Counted from the stretch's first letter, positions 33,187 through 44,534 are shown. The stretch is 52,482 nt of DNA from Fragilariopsis cylindrus CCMP1102 (GCA_900095095.1 FMBT01000168.1:1-52482), one strand, 5' to 3'. Notes: a model not told the origin generated them from the sequence alone. Made by a program: numbers and translations.

Positions 33187-36100
33187 ATGGGGAAACGTCC
33201 ACGAACACCTCATTTCATAGCTGGAATCGGTGATGGCAACGTTCACGACGGCAATGATGACGTTTTTCGGTTACGGGGAAACAATAACAATAATGACAAT
33301 AGTAAGAATAAGAAGAATGGCGGTACAAGTACTGACGATGACGAGGACAATAACATCAACAACATCAACAGGAATAGATACCATTCAAATCAACATTCAA
33401 ATCGTCACCAACAACAAAATCGATACGATCTACGCAATCATCGTCCGGATCGTAATAACGTTGCGACTGGTGGAAATGATAAATTTTCACAACAACAACA
33501 CGAAGAAGAAGAAGAATCTGCTCCCTGGAGTTTGGATGCTGGCGCCTTTATTAACGAACACATCACTCACGTTCCAGATATGAAATTTGATATGATGGGT
33601 GATATAGTTCAACAACTACCAACGGTACATCAGTTACAATCCACTGGAGGAGGAGGAAGTGGACTGTGGCAAGTCTCCGCATTTGCCTTTTTGGGAATAC
33701 TCGTGATAATATCTGCCATCATACTACATTTTGTATCAGAATCGGCTGGATCGTCTTCTGGGTCCAATAGTAAAAAATGTATTAACACTAGTACTTTTAT
33801 GAGCAGCAACAATAACAATAACAATGACTCATCACCTACCAGTCGTCATCACTCTGGGAGTAATTCTCGTCAATATAGAAGACGACAACGACGGTTGCAA
33901 AAACTACAGAAGAAGAAAAAAACTGACGTCTGGAGCGACGATGAAGAACCTATTCAGGACGGTGGTCGATTCTTTTCAATGAACGATAAGATATTATCTT
34001 CATTGAGCAGAGATGGTGATGGTGGTGGTGGGTATGGATCTCCTCCGAACGAATACGATGAAAACGAATATGAAAATAATGATAACGAATACGGCGATTA
34101 TGACAACAATAATAACAACTCGATATATCATCAATCGGATTATTATCGTGAACCAAATTCTCATCTAGCAGCTCAACACAGTCGTCTCCGAAGGACTGGA
34201 ATTACAGCTACAGCTACATCTGCAACTCCAACTGGAACCAATACGTCTACGACAAATAATATTACTAAGGAACCCTATGATTATTACGATGTTGGGGTGG
34301 TACCAACCTATAAGAGTCCAGCAGCTTCTAAATATATGATGCAAACGACGACGACGAAATCATCATCTACGGCATCGGCAGTATTCCGATCAACAACAAC
34401 CCCCCAGCGAGGGATCAGTCCTATGAATTCCTATAGTAGCGGTGGTGGCGGTGGTGGTTCAAGACAGAGACGACCTACTAATAATAATAATAATAACTTC
34501 AACAGCAGCAGCCTCAACAATAGCAATATTAGATCATACCACAGCGAAAAATCGAACTTTTCTCCCACTGGCTCCACTTCGTCACCATATCGGGATTTCG
34601 GGATTGCAGAGAACAACAACAACAACAACAACAACAACTATAAACATAACAATAGCTTCATTGCGATAACACCCTCATCGACAAAAACTCCTATATCTGG
34701 AAAACTTCGAATTCCACCCACTCCTGATGCATTTACCATGACAGATGGTCAGCATCAACAGTCGAGTAGTAGTAATGATGATGGTAATAATAGATTTCAT
34801 TCAGACGCTTCTTCGTCTTCTTCGAATCTGCTACCAACGCCTCGCCATCAAAATCAATCGTCGTTGTTGATACCAAACACAAAAGATACAATAACGGAGG
34901 ATGATATGGGTGGGGTAGGTAATAAAAGAATAGCCGATTTGGGTGCCCGTCTCCTCGACGACACGGGATCCAGATTTTCTTCCTTCGCATCGATGGGCGA
35001 TGTCGACAGCAACGAAAACGAAAACTCTCTCATACCAAACAATCATGATAGAAATTATCAACGAACAATTGAGGATCGAAGGGATAGTGAAACTTGGTCC
35101 CGTGCTTCCGGTGGGGGATACGGTGAACTATGTGATGTTTCTTCAACGCTGTCTCAATCTCAATCCCCGCATCATTTGCACAACAATAACAAATCGCCAT
35201 CCATTTCGATGAATAACGAAAGCTTTTCTTCCATCAATAGCCGTCGTCAACACCAAGAATCACTAGTGTTAACTCCAGGGAATTCTGAAGAAACTCCAAT
35301 CATTGGAAATGCGCGCAAGACGATTATAATTAACGATGGTGTAGCAACAAGTCTTCACGCAGCTGCGTTACTACCTCCCATGGGGATATCAGATGATTGT
35401 ACCACCCAAGATCAAGCTGATCCCGTTATTCCGTACATACCCTCATTAAAGAAAACTCAATGCGGTACCGATACTGGTTTGTCATATCCGTTACTTTCCG
35501 GAAATGCGCCACCACGTTCTATAACTATGGATGAATTACGATTGGTTGAAATGGAAACGGGCAATTCGATGCATTGGGATACAGATCATGAGGATTTCAA
35601 TACCTCCTTTGCAGGAGATTACGGTGACGATCATGTAGACGCAACGACGGGGAAAGTGTATCCTTCGAGTAACCAACGTCCTAGTTCTGATGAGGGCTCC
35701 GATATTTCTATTCCGAGTGGTGATCCTCGTAAAAGTATTATCCATAAACGCCAAAACTTGACAATGTCGAGCGATTCAGCGACGTCGCTCCAATCTAGCA
35801 TTAATTTTGAGGAATTACAGCTACAAGAGATCATTGGAGGGGGTGGCTTCGGTCAAGTTTGGAAAGCGACTTGGAGGGGAACGCCGGTAGCAGTCAAAGT
35901 CTTAACCGGAAGTGCACAAAATGCCCACATTCCGAAAGCGGTATCGGAAGAATTTAAGGCCGAAATCAATCTTCTAAAAGGTATGCGCCATCCAAATATA
36001 TGTTTGTACATGGGTGCCTGCTTAACTCCTCCTAATCGTGCTATCATTACAGAGTTGGCCGCAAACGGTTCAGCGTGGGACTCACTCCGACTTCCTCTCA

Positions 36101-36741
36101 TGCCACCATACGTTGCGGCAGATGGAACTCCACGGGGCTCTTGGCCATTGAGGTTGTACCTACCAAGCCATCACGGTGCACCACCTAGTAGCCATGGGAG
36201 CAAGAGCCCACGCACAAAATTTTCCGCACCTATTCCACCAAGAGGTACCTGGCCATGGGAACTCGTTAAGCGAGTGAGCTGCGGTGCAGCTAGAGGCATG
36301 GCATATCTTCACAGCGGAAACCCCCCTGTTTTACATCGTGACTTGAAAAGTGCTAATCTTTTGCTAGACGAAAGTTACACGGCTAAGGTATGCGATTTCG
36401 GATTAAGTCGACTCAAAGCCCAAGCACGGAGCATGACAGCAAATTGTGGAACAGTTCAATGGATGGCTCCTGAGGTTCTTGCAAATAGAAGTTACGACGA
36501 GAAAGCTGACATATACAGTTTTGGGATTATTGTTTGGGAACTATTAACACGAGAATGTCCATACGAAGGAATGACAGCTATTCAATGCGCACTTGCCGTG
36601 TTGAACCGAGACAAACGGCCAGAAATCCCAAAGTGGTGTCCTCCCCAATTGCACGCATTAATTAAGTCCTGCATCAAGACAGAACCCTCTGAGCGACCAT
36701 CCTTTCCTCAAATTATCCTCGCATTAGATGCTATAGAATGA
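33187..36741 (+). CDS. Single-pass membrane TKL-type protein kinase, Asn/Ser-rich
   Basis: An intact 1184-residue frame. Residues 1-155 are Asn/Asp-rich; one hydrophobic helix is at about 159-184 (LWQVSAFAFLGILVIISAII). A long low-complexity region (Asn, Ser, Gly, Asp) runs to about 870. The kinase domain is at about 875-1180. It has a glycine loop GGGGFGQVW, VAVKV with Lys about 904, HRDLKSANLL with Asp about 1052, DFG at about 1070-1072, and the APE at about 1094-1096. All catalytic residues are present, so activity is expected. HRDLKSANLL, GTVQWMAPE and YSFGIIVWELLT are the tyrosine-kinase-like (TKL/Raf-like) pattern. Between the hinge and helix E lies an unusual insert of about 55 residues rich in Pro, Ser and Gly (LPSHHGAPPSSHGSKSPR). 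Without a clear signal peptide, topology is uncertain; a C-terminal cytosolic kinase is most likely. Substrate unknown. Confidence 0.9.
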   Translation: MGKRPRTPHFIAGIGDGNVHDGNDDVFRLRGNNNNNDNSKNKKNGGTSTDDDEDNNINNINRNRYHSNQHSNRHQQQNRYDLRNHRPDRNNVATGGNDKFSQQQHEEEEESAPWSLDAGAFINEHITHVPDMKFDMMGDIVQQLPTVHQLQSTGGGGSGLWQVSAFAFLGILVIISAIILHFVSESAGSSSGSNSKKCINTSTFMSSNNNNNNDSSPTSRHHSGSNSRQYRRRQRRLQKLQKKKKTDVWSDDEEPIQDGGRFFSMNDKILSSLSRDGDGGGGYGSPPNEYDENEYENNDNEYGDYDNNNNNSIYHQSDYYREPNSHLAAQHSRLRRTGITATATSATPTGTNTSTTNNITKEPYDYYDVGVVPTYKSPAASKYMMQTTTTKSSSTASAVFRSTTTPQRGISPMNSYSSGGGGGGSRQRRPTNNNNNNFNSSSLNNSNIRSYHSEKSNFSPTGSTSSPYRDFGIAENNNNNNNNNYKHNNSFIAITPSSTKTPISGKLRIPPTPDAFTMTDGQHQQSSSSNDDGNNRFHSDASSSSSNLLPTPRHQNQSSLLIPNTKDTITEDDMGGVGNKRIADLGARLLDDTGSRFSSFASMGDVDSNENENSLIPNNHDRNYQRTIEDRRDSETWSRASGGGYGELCDVSSTLSQSQSPHHLHNNNKSPSISMNNESFSSINSRRQHQESLVLTPGNSEETPIIGNARKTIIINDGVATSLHAAALLPPMGISDDCTTQDQADPVIPYIPSLKKTQCGTDTGLSYPLLSGNAPPRSITMDELRLVEMETGNSMHWDTDHEDFNTSFAGDYGDDHVDATTGKVYPSSNQRPSSDEGSDISIPSGDPRKSIIHKRQNLTMSSDSATSLQSSINFEELQLQEIIGGGGFGQVWKATWRGTPVAVKVLTGSAQNAHIPKAVSEEFKAEINLLKGMRHPNICLYMGACLTPPNRAIITELAANGSAWDSLRLPLMPPYVAADGTPRGSWPLRLYLPSHHGAPPSSHGSKSPRTKFSAPIPPRGTWPWELVKRVSCGAARGMAYLHSGNPPVLHRDLKSANLLLDESYTAKVCDFGLSRLKAQARSMTANCGTVQWMAPEVLANRSYDEKADIYSFGIIVWELLTRECPYEGMTAIQCALAVLNRDKRPEIPKWCPPQLHALIKSCIKTEPSERPSFPQIILALDAIE

Positions 36742-37002
36742 TTAAATAAATGAATATAAGGATTGGGATATTGTATTATATTATTGAATTGTTTCATTAT
36801 AGTAGTTTGTTGCATTAAAGATAATATCTTCAATAATATTACCAGGTTCTATGAAGTTATTTTATTCTAGCTAGTATAATGCGTACAATTTGTACAGAAA
36901 TGAAAGAAGTATGTCAAGTAAACGTATTCACTGATTCGATTCGTTTAACAAAACATCAGTCTCTCGTCGCTCTCTCTCTCTCTCTTTCTTTCTGCTCTCG
37001 CT

Positions 37003-38108
37003 TTACAATTCATCATCAGAATCAGAATCCTCAAAATCACTATCATCTAAGCAATCATCTAATTCAGGATAATTACCAATTTGTACATTCTTACCACGAA
37101 CAAAACTTGCATAACCAGGCTGGGCTTCAAAGTATGTACGATTATTAATACTACCATCTGTTTTACCAACCGGTTCATCAAATTTTATACCAATCCAATA
37201 TCCGCCATTAGTAGTGGAGAAATCAAATTCAGGTACTAATCCAACATACGCAACAACGCCCCGACGACTACCCGGTTGGACTTGACATCGTGAACCAATA
37301 GTAATATGTAGAATAGATTTTTCATCGTACTCAGCTGCTGTTGCTGCTGCTGCTGCTGCATCATCATCATCCTTATTATCATTTTGGATAATGTGATCAT
37401 CGTCATCAAATTCTTTTATTATATCATTCCCTGTAGAATCAACGACATAATTATATGGTAATGGGAATATACCAAGTTTTAATTGTCGTTTTGCTTCACA
37501 TTTTTCACGATGTTCTTTTGCATGCTTAGCTAATGTAAAATTAGAATCATTTTCTTTTTGTTTTGTTGCCCAATCACGTAATGTACCCTTCCGTGTATTG
37601 TAATCCTCCTCAGTCATTTTATATTTTTTTATTAGATTAACGTTTTCGTATTGTCCATTCTTACTGCCACTTAATGGATTAATATCAATACAATATATTT
37701 CTAATCCATCACCACAGGCTAGGTCATCATTAAAGAAATATCCTAATTTATAATGATCATATTTTGAATTTGTATCATCATTCGCATTCAATTCAAATAA
37801 TATTTGACCATTACACTTCAGATGTAATGTTTGAAAATGTGGTGCCGTTCCTGTTTTTTGATGTATCTTTGTTTTGACATCATATATTGTATCCGATTTA
37901 TCAAAACGAATTTCAATATGTTTTTGTATTAAATTAGAATGTGTTAAATCTATTTTGATTGTTGTTTCATGCAATCCATATCGTGGATTCGTATCCTTTG
38001 ATGTTATATACCTCTTAGAGCTATCATATCCTTATTACGTATAATTGGTTTAGCTTCACCACCTGATGATGCTGCTGACGTTGTAGTCGTTCCTGATGAC
38101 GACGACAT
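37003..38108 (-). CDS. TBCB: Tubulin-folding cofactor B (TBCB), one frameshift near the N terminus
   Basis: Cofactor B binds alpha-tubulin and passes it along the tubulin folding pathway in the cytosol. The N-terminal ubiquitin-like domain includes LTHSNLIQKHIEIRFDKSDT and HFQTLHLKCNGQ. It is followed by the family linker KYKMTEEDYNTRKGTLRDW, an Ala run, and a CAP-Gly domain (IGSRCQVQPGSRRGVVAYVG, YWIGIKFDEPVGKTDGSINN, RTYFEAQPGYASFVRGKNV). The protein ends acidic in DDEL, close to the usual D-E-[ILM] end. The most likely start is ATG 38108-38106 (MSSSSGTTTTSAASSGG). This frame stops after IALRGI; adding one G in AGAGGTATAT (near 38012) gives IALRGYITSKDTNPRYG-LHE, joined to the main frame. 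The protein is then about 368 residues. Confidence 0.92.
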
Positions 38109-38447
38109 TATGATTGATTAAGCTAAGCTACTGCGCTATCTCGCTATACTAGTCGGGGACACTTGTGGGCTTCGTGTTGTCTAAGACCAAGTAAGGAGGT
38201 GGAGGCGAGAAAGGTAATGCTGTGTTGTGTTGTGTTGTGTTGTGTTGTGTTGTCGTCGTGTTTCGTAAGGTCTCGTCGTCATTGGGGAAAAAAATGATTT
38301 TTGTTCCCGCGAAAAGGGATTTATTCTCTCAGGGCTTAAAAAAAGTAAAAAAGAACTAATTTAGCTCTAGAATGAAATAAATGTGACCCTCTAGCAGAGC
38401 CAAACAGCACAATGATAGCATTGATACTTCAACACAAGATATCGACT
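38109..38447. other. Intergenic, TBCB promoter side
   Basis: Contains the pentanucleotide tract described separately. No other feature seen. Confidence 0.5.
38221..38254. repeat. (TGTGT)n pentanucleotide microsatellite upstream of TBCB
   Basis: About six to seven tandem ttgtg units about 115 bp upstream of the TBCB start codon, probably in its promoter or leader. Confidence 0.93.
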
Positions 38448-39250
38448 CTACCTATTGCAACAATCCAACAAATAACACCAATTAATGACTGGTAGTATAG
38501 TAAGCAGTACAGCATCAGTAGGACTGAGCTTATCAATTTGGTCAACTTCAGGCCTGTAATCATTCTTGATAGCAGCTCTATCCTGGAGCTTTGGAGATGG
38601 AAATTTCTTGTTTCTTTCTGTTAGGTGTTTGTGTACATTGTTAGTAGCTTCTTGTATAACTTCTTGCATATACTGTGATGAGCTAGTGAATCAGGTTGAT
38701 AATCAATTGCATCTACCACAGACCTAGACAATTTCTATTTTCCATAAATCATTTTCCATAACTACCTATCTCATAATCTCTTTTCCCAGATATGTATTTA
38801 ATGGGCCAATATAAAGGCTTCTTTGAACTTAAAATATTTACTCTAGGTGGGTCATCCGTTGACTTACTAGTCTTTCTAAGGCAGTGAGGAGTGACGTGGC
38901 AGCTTTTAAATAACAAGTTATATAAAATATTTACTCTAGTTCTTGTTGAAGTATTGCTTCTGGGTTTTAGATACCACTAGAGGTAATTATCAACAAATAA
39001 CAGTACATAATCGTAGTATTCAGAAGTGCTATCTGCCTTAGTCACTGGTCTCATCCTGTTAACACATCCATACATCAGCATCAGCCTTGCATGAAGTGAG
39101 TCTAAAAAATTCCATGCATGATCTCGTATAATATGTAACCAGTAGTCTTGACCAGCAGATTTTGTAAAGTATAGTGCTCTTCTTATCAAAGCAATTTGGC
39201 CTGGTAGGCATTTTGTATATCAGCAGCAAACATATCAAGTTCATTTAGTG
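38448..39250 (-). mobile_element. Ty1/copia (CoDi-type) retrotransposon remnant, reverse-transcriptase region
   Basis: Decayed polymerase fragments on the minus strand follow copia order. They are LDMFAADIQNAY (near 39245-39210), IRRALYFTKSAGQDYWLH (near 39185-39130), CMEFF with SCKADADVWMC (about 39115-39062, another frame), RPVTKADSTSEYYDYVLLFV (near 39050-38990) and DRAAIKNDYRPEVDQIDKL (near 38600-38530). The catalytic YVDD has become FVDN, and the segment between QNAY and IRRALY is deleted, so it is inactive. The pattern matches diatom CoDi elements as I remember them. No LTRs could be delimited; integrase and capsid parts were not found. Confidence 0.75.
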
Positions 39251-39988
39251 CAGCATATTATATTAATGCTATTCAAACACTATCTCAAGAGACCAATCCA
39301 GGAAAGTTTGATGATATCAGATCAGGTGTCTTCTTGTGACCATCGTGAGAACAAGGAGGAACTTATTGAAAGTGCAAGAAGTAATGGATGTCTTCAAACC
39401 CATCTAAAGAAGTTTATTGAATGCAGTTTTGGTATGGAATGATAAAGATTTGGTAAATGATGAAAACAAAGGAAATTGTGACTTGCTGGAGGAGGTACTG
39501 CACATATACGGTCCAGATGATTAATATCCAGGTGTGGTTGAGGATAGTCTACAAGTCCTATGAATATTATAAATTCCAGAAGAAGTTCATTTATAATCAA
39601 TCATCGGATGGAGAAGACTCTGAAGTTCTTGCATCATATGCAGTTATAGCCAAAATTTGACAATCCTGACCACAATCATACTGAACAATCTTATTTCTAA
39701 TGAGCATACCATATTCATCGCTGAGTTGAAAGATCATAAACTCTTTAAATGAGTGGTAGAAGAAGGAATGGAGATAGACAATGGAGTGGACAGGCAACAG
39801 CAACATACAGAACAAACAATGTTATCGAAACCTTTTTTATTGTCACATCTTGGTGCAACAGTCACAGGTCCGTGCAAGGAAAGGCTAGCACGAACTCAAG
39901 CTATTGGTGTGGTATAATCTAGGACATTTGAAGTAAAATTTGGTTTAGGAGATATAAAAGAGTATGTAATGTTTCTATTTTACAGTAG
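39251..39988. other. Region beside the copia remnant, no gene supported
   Basis: Short frames on both strands (for example 39248-39442 +, 39597-39815 -) have more mixed composition than usual intergenic DNA and may be further decayed element sequence. No motif could be assigned. Confidence 0.4.
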
Positions 39989-42328
39989 CTAGTTAAAATT
40001 GATAGGCAACAATACACTCGTCGCTTTTTTTCTCCACTTCCGAACCCTCCTGGATTGTTGCTCAATCTTGTCATTGTCATGTAAGGAGGTTTCGTTAAGA
40101 TATTGTGCAAACGTATCCAGCCCACCTTCCGAAAAAATTTGGGTTATTGGTGCAAGCGTAAAATTGGCCACGTCTTGCGTCACTGCCCCTGCCGACGCTA
40201 AATTATGAAACCACGAAGGAATTTCTTCCTTAGAAATTCCCAATCTTATACATGCATCGTGAGCGAATGTGCAGCAATTCTTTCGAAGCAAGTCGTAGTC
40301 CGTGCCCAGATACTCAGTAGCCATAAGTCTTATAATCTCTCTTCCATCTCCCAGAACTCTCGAGTTCACTGTTTCGTCTCTTCTGCTCCTGTGATTAATG
40401 CTGGTCTTTTTCGTATCTATTTTCGTAACCAGCCGATCCCCGAACTCGATAGTCGTTCTATATTGATATCCTGGTGAGCTCTTTGGCATGCATGTGAAGA
40501 CACCTGTCAAGCCTTTAGTCGTGTTTGCACCATATGCGTATTCAACAGAGTTCACCTATGTATGTTTAAAAGGAGGATGGGAAGAAGATGAGAAACCTTA
40601 AAAAGGTAATGAAGTAAGCAAAGTGAAGATAGGAGTTAGTACTTACTTCCAAACCCACGTGATATGCCCCTGTTCCGATAGAATGCAAGGTCGAGTTAAA
40701 AGCGTTAAATACTTCTCCCAAAGGAAAATTACATCCAAACAAATCCAATTGCGTGTCGTTAGCAACAAGATCGTAAACGTGCAGCTTGATTCTGTTCGTA
40801 GTTGATTCTTGTTGTTTTTGTTCGAGTAGATTATTCGTTAACGCAGATGAAACTGTTGTGGCAACATCGGTGGTTGCCTTCAATATTGTCGCTACCGCAG
40901 ATTGTCCGCCGCTGGTACTATCAACTATGGGAATCAAAGATTGTTGTTTACGTTGTTGTTCGTCTACGTTTCTTAACACTTTGTTCTGATTAACGGAGGA
41001 CGGATCATTTTCTTCATGTGTTTCGACATTTATTCGTTTTCGATCGGTTGTCGGTCGGGACCTATTTGTTGCCGTCGTGAGATGATGTTGAGGATGGTGC
41101 TTTACTAAAGACGGTGTAGATGACGAAAGATTTTGCGTTACGTGAGATGACGACACTTCGACCGGAATGAAAAGCTGAGAGATCTCCTTTACTTCTTCGT
41201 CGTCGTTGCCGTCGTCGTTATTATCACAATCACCATCGCCGGTAGTAGTGCGAGTACTACCACTCGTGCTGGTAATAGTGGTCCCTTCTTCATCTTCTTC
41301 TGCGTCTTCTTCGTCCGTACTCGACTGGAAAGTGAATTGGCTGTGGTTACTTTTGCTACTGCTAACACTGACACCACTAACAGTAGACGTAGTACCAGTT
41401 GTGCTTACGCTTGAACATGAAATACTTCCACTTCGAAAATGACGTTTCAGAAGCATTTCACCATAACTGTTTCTACCATTTAAATCGTTACTGACGCTGG
41501 TGTCATGGTTGTATTTGTTACTAGTGCGATGGCTTAATCGCGAGCGGGCTACACATTCTTTCAACCGTCTCGTGTTATTTGTATTATTCGCGGAGATGAG
41601 ATCATGTATATCGCTGTTGCTGCCAGTAGTACGGTTATCATTTACCTTGCTGTCAAGATGTTTGTGTTTATACAGACGAGGGTATTGTACCTGTACTTCT
41701 TCTTCCTCCTCTTCTTCTTGCCGGCGTCGACGAGAAGTAAGATTATTTTGTCCTTCCAGTTGGGTTTTCTGTGGTGCTTGCACCGCCGAGGAAGGACCCT
41801 CCACCGTCGAGAGAGGCGTTCCACCTCCTCCAGCATCGTGTCGTTTCAACAAACGAATCTTTTTAGACAGGGACACCGGAAAAAAACCTCTGTCCATATT
41901 ATTACTATCATTATTGTTAACATCATCATTGTCACCATCATTGTAAACGTTACTGTCGTCTTTAATCTTGGTACTTGTATTGTTATTATTACTGTTGCCA
42001 TTACTGTTGCCATTACTGTTGCCATTACTGTTGCCATTACTGTTGAAATTACTGTTGCCATTATTACCATTACCATTACCATTACCATCGCTATTATCAA
42101 GATCAATACCACCAATTTCATTATGTTGTAACGCAGGTGATAGAATCGGCACGACGGCTGATTTTTCTGTAACTTTCGATGTCGTCGTCGATGTCATTGA
42201 TGTCGTCAACTGATTCTTTTGTGCTGTTGCTGTTGCTGTGGCTTCTGTTCTCGTTCTAAGTCTGATTCTCGTCGCCTCAATCTTAATTGCCGTCGTCGAC
42301 GAACATCATCAATTCCAGGAGACGCCAT
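39989..42328 (-). CDS. PPPDE-family (DeSI/DUF862) cysteine peptidase with long disordered N terminus
   Basis: Exon 1 is 42328-40647 and exon 2 is 40555-39989; donor GTAAGT, acceptor CATAG. The junction reads AYHVGLE-VNSVEYAYGANTT. The PPPDE fold is clear: LHVYDLV, FGCNFPLGEVFNAFNSTLHS, GTGAYHVG with the catalytic His, then GLTGVFTCMPKSSPGYQYRT and NCCTFAHDACIRLG with the catalytic Cys. The family includes DeSI enzymes that remove SUMO or ubiquitin; specificity is not shown. The domain makes up the C-terminal third. The first 450 or so residues are Asn/Gly/Ser-rich, with a GNSN run from a ttgccattactg repeat. ATG 42328 (MASPGIDDVRRRRQL) reaches the main frame only if one A is added to the A-run near 42218. 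Open, protein-like codons continue upstream of this ATG, so the true start may be further 5'. Confidence 0.85.
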
Positions 42329-42472
42329 CCCAGCTCTTGATGATACAGCTACCGGTACTCTCGTGGCAAGATGATGACGACCATTATTGCGTTGTTGTTC
42401 GTCGTTATCATCATTGTCGTTTGTCGTCGTCGCAGTAAGATCGATCGGATCATGATATTTATTTTTATTATG

Positions 42473-43046
42473 CTACTACTATATGAAATTTGGTGTTGTG
42501 GCTAGTTGGACTATTTGAATACCGCTGATGGTAATTTTGTTGTTGTTGTTGATGCTGGTGTCGTTGTTGTTATCTTCGACAGCATGATTGTCGTCGTTGA
42601 AGGAAAGGCATTTTCGTTTCCGTTTTCAGTTTCGATGTAAGTGTCGATACCATTGTTATGGTTTTTGAGAAGAGAAAGACGATCATCGACGACTTTTGTT
42701 GATTTTCCATTGCCGCCACTGCCGCCACTGCTGTCACAGCCGCTCGATGACAATATACCTCTTCTTATCAAATTGTTGCTCCTGATTTTTCTGCTGCTGC
42801 CGTTGTTGCTCCTGCTGCAGCTGCTTCTGTTCCTTAATTTATGACGGAATCGTTCTTTTATTGTTGATGATGTTGTTTGTTGCTGTGTTGTCTACTTTTG
42901 CTATTGGTGATACTTGTACTTATACTATGTCTTGTCAAGTTGCCGTCGTTAATCCCGTTGCTACTGTTTCTTTTACATTTTCGTTTAATTTGGTTTGGAT
43001 TTGGATTTGAATTTGCTATAGTTGCCGTCTTCGTCTTCGTCTTCAT
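42473..43046 (-). other. Coding-like 5' extension of the PPPDE gene, or a separate broken gene
   Basis: Successive minus-strand frames read as low-complexity protein. The first is MKTKTKTATIANSNPNPNQI from ATG 43046, then a Gln-rich piece (QLQQEQQRQQQKNQEQQ), RRGILSSSGCDSSGGSGGNG, and HQQQQQNYHQRYSNSPTSHN close to 42490. Beyond it lies an open frame leading into the PPPDE ATG (VPVAVSSRAG-MASPG). Several frame changes would be needed, so I do not give a single gene model. Confidence 0.4.
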
Positions 43047-43083
43047 CGTACCAGTCAGCCACTATTTTTACAACGCAAACACA

Positions 43084-43084
<1 letters not shown>

Positions 43085-43118
<34 letters not shown>
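43085..43118. repeat. (AC)n microsatellite
   Basis: A pure ac dinucleotide run of about 17 units, just upstream of the coding-like region before the PPPDE gene. Confidence 0.93.
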
Positions 43119-43120
<2 letters not shown>

Positions 43121-43124
43121 TGCA

Positions 43125-44534
43125 CACACAAGGCAAAGAAAGAAATTATTGAGATGTGAGAAAACAAGTTTTTGTTGTTGTTTTTGTTGTTGTGAATTAG
43201 AATTATACAAATAGTATAGTCCATTTCCCGTAGTACCGGTACGTACTCTTTCGATATCGTCCGCATCCACCACCTTCTCCTCTCTTCTGTAGGACGGTGT
43301 CATCCTCTCAATTGGGTATCGTATCGTGTGTTGTAGTAGTCTGTCTACCACTGGGGTCTGATTATTGTAACTTTGAATGCTTTGGTGTTCTTCGATCTTT
43401 TCTCTCGTGTTTTTGTGGGATGTTAGTGTATTGGTGAAGAGAAGGGTAAAAAGGATTGATGTGATGCTTTGAAACTTGAATACTAGTAGTAACGAGAAGA
43501 ATGATTTTCATCTTGTATGATTAATGAGATCCGGACAAAAAATCTCTAAAGAATTCAGATTGTTTTATTACACGTACGTTTTTTTACAAAGTAGCCGTTA
43601 TCGAGTGTAAGTAATTATAACGTCCTTTCTACTCCCCATCTTTGTTATTTAGTGAGAAAAATAGATACTTCGATTGCGCGTATTATATCGGATACATGCT
43701 ATACGTTGAGCATAATTGTTATTTAATTATTAATTTATAACGTATCTGCAACGGCGCACAACAGCAATCTTGAGTGGAATTTTTAAAACGTTAAAGAAAA
43801 AAAGAGACAACAAAAGTGATAAGCTTGTTGGTTGATATTAGATCTAATAATAACATATCAACTTTCAGAAGAGACTTCCAGGTCTTTTGATAGACTGAAA
43901 ATATGCATAATAACTAGTACTACTTCACCCTAAAAACCAATGATAGATTGTGGTAGCCAGATGAGGTCAACACATACAACTCTATACTACAACTACAACT
44001 ACAACAGAAAGGTGGCCTGGCAAAAAAGAACTGCGACTACTAAAGTGACAGTCTACAACTAAAACATCGATTTTCCTAGCACTAAATTCCTATTAATAGC
44101 AACTCCTAGTTTTTAATGAAGATCTATGTTGTTGTTGCTGCTGCTGTTGCTGTTCTGTGATGTAGGATTGTGACTTTTTTTACACCCACATCCCACTTAC
44201 AGTAATATTTTTGTTAGTTTGCTTCCATGGTAAACTATTTAGTCGAACGAGTCGAATCTAAAATTCTGCCACCAATCACGTAAAGCGTGAATGATATAAA
44301 TTTGAAAATGATAGTCACGATGATAGTAATTACAGTACATCATGAATACGTTAAATAATGGCAATGGTAACAACATTGACATTGCGGTGGTGTTGAGTAA
44401 AAGTACCTTAAGATAATTCTGTGATACAGTACGATAACAAGTAGAAGCAATTAGTCAAACTCAAAATCGGTTCCTGAATAACTAACTAATTAATTATAAT
44501 TATTTTACTTGATATATTATTAGTACAAATATCA
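43125..44534. other. Divergent intergenic region
   Basis: 1.4 kb between the PPPDE region (-) and the RRM gene (+). Contains a short (gttgttgctgctgctgtt) tract near 44128-44153. No gene, RNA or element recognised. Confidence 0.5.

Noticed and set aside
41604..42131. 175-codon plus-strand frame with ITVAITVA repeats over the PPPDE gene
   Set aside because: Shadow of the Asn/Gly repeat region on the opposite strand. The PPPDE domain on the minus strand is unambiguous.
2022..42328. Programmed ribosomal frameshifting as the cause of the many frame breaks
   Set aside because: The breaks occur in different sequence contexts and different bases without a shared slippery site, several occur within one gene, and most are cured by one extra base in a homopolymer.
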